DNA of 64,000 nucleotides from Sulfotelmatobacter sp049792875. Its GTDB lineage: Bacteria > Acidobacteriota > Terriglobia > Terriglobales > Acidobacteriaceae. Below, piece after piece: positions 59,966-64,000 of the stretch (position 1 is the stretch's first letter; every line of letters begins with the position of its first letter). Where the stretch lies: assembly GCA_049792875.1 (NCBI GenBank), contig JBARBI010000127.1, positions 1 through 64,000 on the forward strand. Reading direction: 5' to 3'. The notes under the pieces were generated by a model that saw only the letters and a list, made by a program, of their open reading frames with translations, was not told the origin of the DNA and did no database searches. The position numbers were made by a program, and so were the translations under genes.

Positions 59966-62674
59966 TTAAATCTCTCTCTTTAACTCTGCCAGCAGATTCA
60001 ACGCGTCCAGGGGCGTCAACCGGTTCAAATCCACTTCCCGCAGCTTCTCCAACACCGGCTGCGACAGCGGCGTAAAAATCGTCAACTGCGTCGGTGATGG
60101 ACTCGCCCCCGGAGAAAGATGCGCAGTTGCCTGCTGCTCGGCGAACTCATGCTCCGCCAGCACCTCACGCGCTCGCAGCACTACTTCATTTGGCAGCCCC
60201 GCCAACTTGGCAACTTCGATGCCGTAGCTCCGGTCCGCCGCGCCCAGCTCCACCTTTCGCAAGAATACAATCCCCCCGCCCGTCTCTTTGACCGATACGT
60301 GATAATTCTTCACCCCGGAAAGTTGCTCCGCCAATTCCGTTAGCTCGAAATAATGAGTTGCGAACAAAGTCTTGGCGCGCACTCGCGAGTGCAAGTACTC
60401 CACCGCAGCCCACGCAATCGCCAACCCGTCGTATGTGGACGTCCCACGCCCAACCTCGTCCAGCAGTATCAGCGATCGTGCTGTTGCGGTGTGAAGGATC
60501 GCCGCCGTCTCCGTCATCTCGACCATGAACGTCGAGCGCCCGCGTGCCAGATTGTCGCTCGCCCCAATGCGGGTAAACACACGGTCCACCACACTGAGCC
60601 GCGCCGACCGCGCCGGCACAAACGATCCCATCTGCGCCAGAATCACGACCAGCGCCGTCTGCCGCAGGTAAGTCGACTTGCCGCCCATATTCGGCCCGGT
60701 CAGGAGCATGATGTTGTGCGTAGTGCCGTTCAGATAAAGATCGTTGGGCACGAAGCGCTCGCTGCCTCCCACCAGTTCCTGCTGCTCAATCACGGGATGG
60801 CGTCCTTCGATGATTTCGATCTCGCTGCCCTGAGCAGAATCCACAAAGCTCGGTCGGCAGTAATCGCGCAGCGCTGCGATGTGCGCCAGCGCTGCGAGCA
60901 CATCCACTTCCGCCAGCGCCAGCGCAGCCTGCCGGATCCGCTTGGCCTCGGCCGCAATCGCCGTGCGTAGCTCGGTAAACAGACGCCGCTCGATCTCGAC
61001 AATCTTTTCCTGCGCGTCGAGAATCTTGGCCTCGTACTCTTTCAGTTCGGGCGTGGTGAAGCGCTCCGCTCCCACCAGCGTCTGCTTTCGCTCGTAGTCC
61101 TGCGGGACCAAGTGCAGGTTCGGCTTCGAAACCTCAATGTAGTACCCAAAGATGGAATTAAATTTCACCTTCAGCGAAGAAATGCCGGTGCGCCCGCGCT
61201 CCCGCTGCTCGATCTGTGCCAGCACCTGCTTGCTGTTGCGTGAGAGTTCCCGCAACTCATCGAGATCACGATCTACACCCGCAGCGATCACTCCGCCATC
61301 GGCAAAACTCAAAGGCGGCTCCGGAACGATTGTCGTTTCAATGCGCTCGCGCACGTCCTTCAACTCGTCGAGCGAACCATGCAGACCCCGCAGCCGCTCC
61401 GCCGCGAGCCGGGCCAGTGCGATCCTGAGCGCCGGAATCTTTCCCAGCGATGCCGCCAGCGCCAGGACATCGCGCGGATTTGCCGTTTCCAGCGTAACTC
61501 GGCTCAACAATCTTTCGAGGTCGAGCACACCATCGAGCGCCCGCCGCAACTCTTCGCGCGCGACAATCTCTTTCACCCCTGCTTCCACGGAGTCGAGCCG
61601 GGCATGAATCTCGTTCAAATCGAGCGAGGGTCGCAGCAGCCATGCCCGCAACAACCGCTTGCCCATGGGCGTGACGGCCGCATCCATCGACCGAAACAGG
61701 GTGACGCCCGCATCCGTTCCGGCAAACAGCGGTTCGATCAATTCCAAATTGCGAACCGTGACCGCATCCAGCACCAGGCAACTCTGCCGCTCATACCAGC
61801 CGATGCGGTCAACGTGATCGAGCGACCCACGCTGCGTGGACCGCACGTAATACAGAATCGCCCCCGCCGCGGCTGCCGCCGCCGTGCGTCCAGCCAGCCC
61901 GAACCCTTCGAGCGACAGCACCCCAAAATGATTCTCGAGCAGCGGAAGGGCATGATCCGGCGCAAAAATCCAGTCATCTAGCGGAGTCTCCGTGCAACTA
62001 GCCCCTGCAGCCCGAGCCTGCGGCGACGAACGATCTGGGGACAGCCCAGGTGGGGACGGCCGCCCTCGACTGTCCGGCCGGGCCAAGCTCGGCTGGTCTT
62101 TGCCCGTAGCCCCCGAGCTCTCAAACAACGGCGCCGCCGACCCATACAGCAATTCCTTTGGCCGCAGTTGCTCCAACTCCTCCTGCACCCGCCGCAGCGC
62201 GCCCACGCCCGAGAATTCCGTAGCCCGAAACTCCCCGGTCGAGAGGTCCAACGCCGCAAATCCCACGCGGTCTCCCAACTGCGCCAGTGCCGCCAGAAAA
62301 TTATTCTCATCCGATCCCAACGACGAATCCGCTGCAGTCCCCGGCGTGACTACGCGCGTCACTTCCCGCCGCACCAACTTCTTCGCCTGTCGTGGATCTT
62401 CCATCTGCTCGCAGATCGCAACCTTGAAGCCCTTGCGAATCAACTTCCCGATGTACCCCTCCGCCGCGTGATAGGGGACGCCGCACATGGGCACTGCGAT
62501 TCCTTTTTCTTTGTTGCGAGAGGTCAGCGTGATCTGCAACTCTTTCGCCGCCACGATGGCGTCATCGAAAAAGAGTTCGTAGAAATCGCCCAGACGAAAA
62601 AACAGGAGCGCGGTGGGATGTTCTTTCTTGACGGCGGCATACTGCCGCATCAGCGGAGTGGACGGCTCGGTCAT
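59966..62674 (-). CDS. mutS: DNA mismatch repair protein MutS
   Basis: A 902-residue protein from the ATG at 62674, where family members begin (MTEPSTPLMRQY); a frame to 62728 adds 18 residues. The mismatch-binding FYE motif is in FFRLGDFYELF, and the ATPase has TGPNMGGKST, LILLDEVGRGTSTYDGLA and ATHYFELTELAEQL. It finds mispaired bases. Compared with the usual size near 860-870, it has about 40 extra residues in the connector domain (residues 189-228, Pro/Ser/Arg-rich), which contain repeat copy G. It heads the nagZ-anmK run. Confidence 0.95.
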   Translation of the reverse strand: MTEPSTPLMRQYAAVKKEHPTALLFFRLGDFYELFFDDAIVAAKELQITLTSRNKEKGIAVPMCGVPYHAAEGYIGKLIRKGFKVAICEQMEDPRQAKKLVRREVTRVVTPGTAADSSLGSDENNFLAALAQLGDRVGFAALDLSTGEFRATEFSGVGALRRVQEELEQLRPKELLYGSAAPLFESSGATGKDQPSLARPDSRGRPSPPGLSPDRSSPQARAAGASCTETPLDDWIFAPDHALPLLENHFGVLSLEGFGLAGRTAAAAAAGAILYYVRSTQRGSLDHVDRIGWYERQSCLVLDAVTVRNLELIEPLFAGTDAGVTLFRSMDAAVTPMGKRLLRAWLLRPSLDLNEIHARLDSVEAGVKEIVAREELRRALDGVLDLERLLSRVTLETANPRDVLALAASLGKIPALRIALARLAAERLRGLHGSLDELKDVRERIETTIVPEPPLSFADGGVIAAGVDRDLDELRELSRNSKQVLAQIEQRERGRTGISSLKVKFNSIFGYYIEVSKPNLHLVPQDYERKQTLVGAERFTTPELKEYEAKILDAQEKIVEIERRLFTELRTAIAAEAKRIRQAALALAEVDVLAALAHIAALRDYCRPSFVDSAQGSEIEIIEGRHPVIEQQELVGGSERFVPNDLYLNGTTHNIMLLTGPNMGGKSTYLRQTALVVILAQMGSFVPARSARLSVVDRVFTRIGASDNLARGRSTFMVEMTETAAILHTATARSLILLDEVGRGTSTYDGLAIAWAAVEYLHSRVRAKTLFATHYFELTELAEQLSGVKNYHVSVKETGGGIVFLRKVELGAADRSYGIEVAKLAGLPNEVVLRAREVLAEHEFAEQQATAHLSPGASPSPTQLTIFTPLSQPVLEKLREVDLNRLTPLDALNLLAELKREI
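62036..62092 (+). repeat. Hairpin repeat copy G (inside mutS)
   Basis: Hairpin 1 is GGACGGCCG-CCCT-CGACTGTCC (62054-62075), with the same 9-4-9 size and CCCT loop as copy C and two wobble pairs. Hairpin 2, GCCGGGCCAAGCTCGGC, follows directly and resembles that of copy H. It falls in the extra segment of the MutS connector domain. Confidence 0.7.
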
Positions 62675-62803
62675 CGAGGCGGGCTTCGGCGGATTATAAC
62701 AAAGCACGCTGCTCCCTTTCTGCGGCATTTCGCATGGCTCGCGTGGAAATTACCGCAAGAATTCGCGGTTGACTCCGGTTCTCTCCAGGTGTTCTCCTTT
62801 CCC

Positions 62804-63799
62804 ATGGAACTCCGCAAGGATCCCATCACTCGTTCCTGGGTCATCACCGGGGACGATCCCGGCGAAGGAGCACCTCGCCCCGACTCCGCCTGCCCTTTTT
62901 GCGCTGATTCCGCGGCGTCCCAACAGGTAATCGCGAAGTCCCCGAATGCACCCGGAGTTCCATGGTCCGCCCGTTCGGTGGTGCATCCCAGACCGCTCTA
63001 CCGCATTGAGGGGGAACCCGGCCGCCGCGGTGATGGCATTTATGACCGGATGCACTCCGTGGGCGCACATGAGGTTTTAGTCGAAAACCCGCGCCACGAC
63101 CGCCATCTGTGGAATGCCAGCGACGACGAGCTTGCGCACTTTCTCCGCCTGGCCGCCGAGCGCATCCTCGATCTCAAGCGCGATCCGCGCATCAAGTATG
63201 TGAGCCTGTTCAAGGACTACGGTAAGAACGCCGGACAGGAGTTCAGCCATCCCACTTCACAAATCACCGCGACCATGTTTGTTCCGCGCCGCGTACTCTA
63301 CGAATTGCGCGCCGGACGCGAGTACTTCGTCGGCAAGGAGCGATGTGTTTTCTGCGACATCATCCAGCAGGAGGAACGTCAGGCCCAGCGCGTCATCGAG
63401 GCTCGTGGCGACTATCTTGCACTGTGTCCTTATGCCCCGCGAGTCCCTTATGAGACCTGGATTATGCCGCGCAACCACGATGCCTCTTTCGAACGAACGG
63501 GGTTGAACAAGCCGGGATTGCGCACCAACCTGGCCGCGCTGATCAGGCGTACGTTGCAGCGCGTTCGTTCTATTACCGAAGACTTTCACCTCGTGCTGCA
63601 CACCTCGCCCAGCAGCCTGCACCCTTCGAAGAATCTCGGATATTGGAAGACGATCGACGACGACTACCACTGGCACATCGAGATCCTGCCCGTTGTCGGC
63701 TCCAAGGCGCGGTCGTACACCTTCAAAGAGGTGTACTATTCCCCAGTCAGTTCCGAGACGGCAGTCAAGCAGTTGCGCGAGGCGAAAATCGACGGCTGA
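62804..63799 (+). CDS. galT: Galactose-1-phosphate uridylyltransferase (HIT)
   Basis: A 331-residue protein from the ATG at 62804 (MELRKDPITRSWVI); the frame is open far upstream but that part is antisense to mutS. It is a GalT-fold HIT enzyme: CPFC near residue 28 and a second CVFCDI, both zinc-type sites, then HPTSQITAT and the catalytic DDYHWHIEILP motif. Classical GalT has HPH; here it is HWH, as in ADP-glucose phosphorylase-like relatives. It moves a nucleotide between sugar phosphates. It is divergent from mutS with a 129-bp gap, and a terminator follows. Confidence 0.92.
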   Translation: MELRKDPITRSWVITGDDPGEGAPRPDSACPFCADSAASQQVIAKSPNAPGVPWSARSVVHPRPLYRIEGEPGRRGDGIYDRMHSVGAHEVLVENPRHDRHLWNASDDELAHFLRLAAERILDLKRDPRIKYVSLFKDYGKNAGQEFSHPTSQITATMFVPRRVLYELRAGREYFVGKERCVFCDIIQQEERQAQRVIEARGDYLALCPYAPRVPYETWIMPRNHDASFERTGLNKPGLRTNLAALIRRTLQRVRSITEDFHLVLHTSPSSLHPSKNLGYWKTIDDDYHWHIEILPVVGSKARSYTFKEVYYSPVSSETAVKQLREAKIDG

Positions 63800-63845
63800 A
63801 GATCGAGACAGTGAATTGTGAACTGAACGTTGTGGGGACCGGGCA

Positions 63846-63872
63846 TGCGGGGACGGGGGCATTCGCCCGTCC
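63846..63872 (+). repeat. Hairpin repeat copy H, first hairpin
   Basis: TGCGG then GGACGGG-(8 bases)-CCCGTCC at 63851-63872, the same leader and first-stem plan as copies C and G. Its second hairpin is listed separately as a terminator. Confidence 0.6.
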
Positions 63873-63899
63873 GCCGGGCAAGCCCGGCGAAGATTTTTT
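63873..63899 (+). terminator. Terminator after galT (second hairpin of copy H)
   Basis: GCCGGGC-AA-GCCCGGC (63873-63888), effectively a 6-bp stem with a CAAG loop, then GAAGA and six T (63894-63899). It lies about 75 bp after the galT stop. It is also the second hairpin of repeat copy H, so a repeat may have been taken over as a terminator. Confidence 0.65.
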
Positions 63900-63943
63900 A
63901 ACCACCGCAACGCAAGCGATTGTAGTGAGGTTCCATTAATGCC

Positions 63944-64000
63944 ATGACCGCCAAGGTCACAGGCCTGATCCCGATGGCGTTCGCTGCCGAAGTGCAGCGC
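63944..64000 (+). CDS. VOC-family protein, 3' truncated by window edge
   Basis: Nineteen codons from the ATG at 63944 read MTAKVTGLIPMAFAAEVQR and run off the window. The KVTGLIPMAF opening, followed by a residue pattern leading into a helix, is the typical start of glyoxalase/bleomycin-resistance (VOC) proteins. The function within that large superfamily cannot be told from this fragment. Confidence 0.65.
   Translation, partial: MTAKVTGLIPMAFAAEVQR

Noticed and set aside
1..64000. CRISPR array, tRNA or rRNA genes, insertion sequence
   Set aside because: No regularly spaced identical repeats, no clover-leaf with a TTCGA arm, no rRNA-like stretch and no transposase were recognised. A covariance-model scan would be more sensitive than reading by eye.

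Overview
The window is about 60% GC, densely coded on both strands and looks like the chromosome of an acidobacterium (Acidobacteriota, probably class Terriglobia). The reasons are the gene mix (Tad pilus locus followed by a proline-rich TonB protein, GT87-type membrane glycosyltransferases, CHAD/Ppx/Ppk genes among the pst genes, NfeD next to a type II NADH dehydrogenase) and the short GC-rich palindromic repeats in gaps. No rRNA, tRNA, CRISPR array, insertion sequence or phage gene was seen. The taxonomic guess is inference; no database was searched. The coding starts given here are often downstream of the longest open frame, chosen by family N-terminus, signal peptide, ribosome binding site or stop/start overlap.

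Layout. 1-10.7 kb: a c-di-GMP pair (HD-GYP fragment and GGDEF cyclase), two exported proteins (one SIMPL), NfeD protease and NADH dehydrogenase, a polytopic membrane protein, a BNR-repeat lipoprotein and a lone CZB zinc-sensor domain. 10.8-20.8 kb (minus strand): a Tad/Flp pilus operon in the order flp, cpaB, cpaC, cpaE, cpaF, tadB, tadC, then a DUF192 gene and an 844-residue TonB-like protein. 21-25.8 kb: three GT87-like membrane glycosyltransferases around a PAP2/inositolphosphotransferase-like protein. 25.8-30 kb: an FHA-GAF-PP2C phosphatase and a cytoplasmic GH15 glucoamylase.

30-43 kb is the most coherent system: pstS, a coiled-coil outer-membrane porin, ppk1, sixA, ppx, a CHAD protein, then pstC-pstA-pstB-phoU. 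It combines phosphate capture, inner-membrane import and polyphosphate synthesis and breakdown. Both pstS and pstC are preceded by 11-bp-spaced TGTAAC-type direct repeats with a possible -10 hexamer 10 bp downstream, which is the geometry of a PHO box. No phoB/phoR pair is in the window.

43-50 kb: a YncE-propeller/phosphoesterase fusion coupled to a PLP decarboxylase, and a secreted GH3 beta-glucosidase. 50-55 kb: nadE with a candidate leaderless promoter, a DsbA-like protein and an orphan secretin with an N-terminal helical repeat region. 55-62.7 kb (minus strand): mutS, nagZ, anmK, a peptide-binding lipoprotein and ymdB, tightly packed and suggestive of peptidoglycan recycling. 62.8-64 kb: galT and the first 19 codons of a VOC-family protein.

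A family of small double-hairpin repeats recurs in intergenic gaps. Copies also lie inside the reading frames of mutS, anmK and nagZ, where they appear to add extra in-frame residues.
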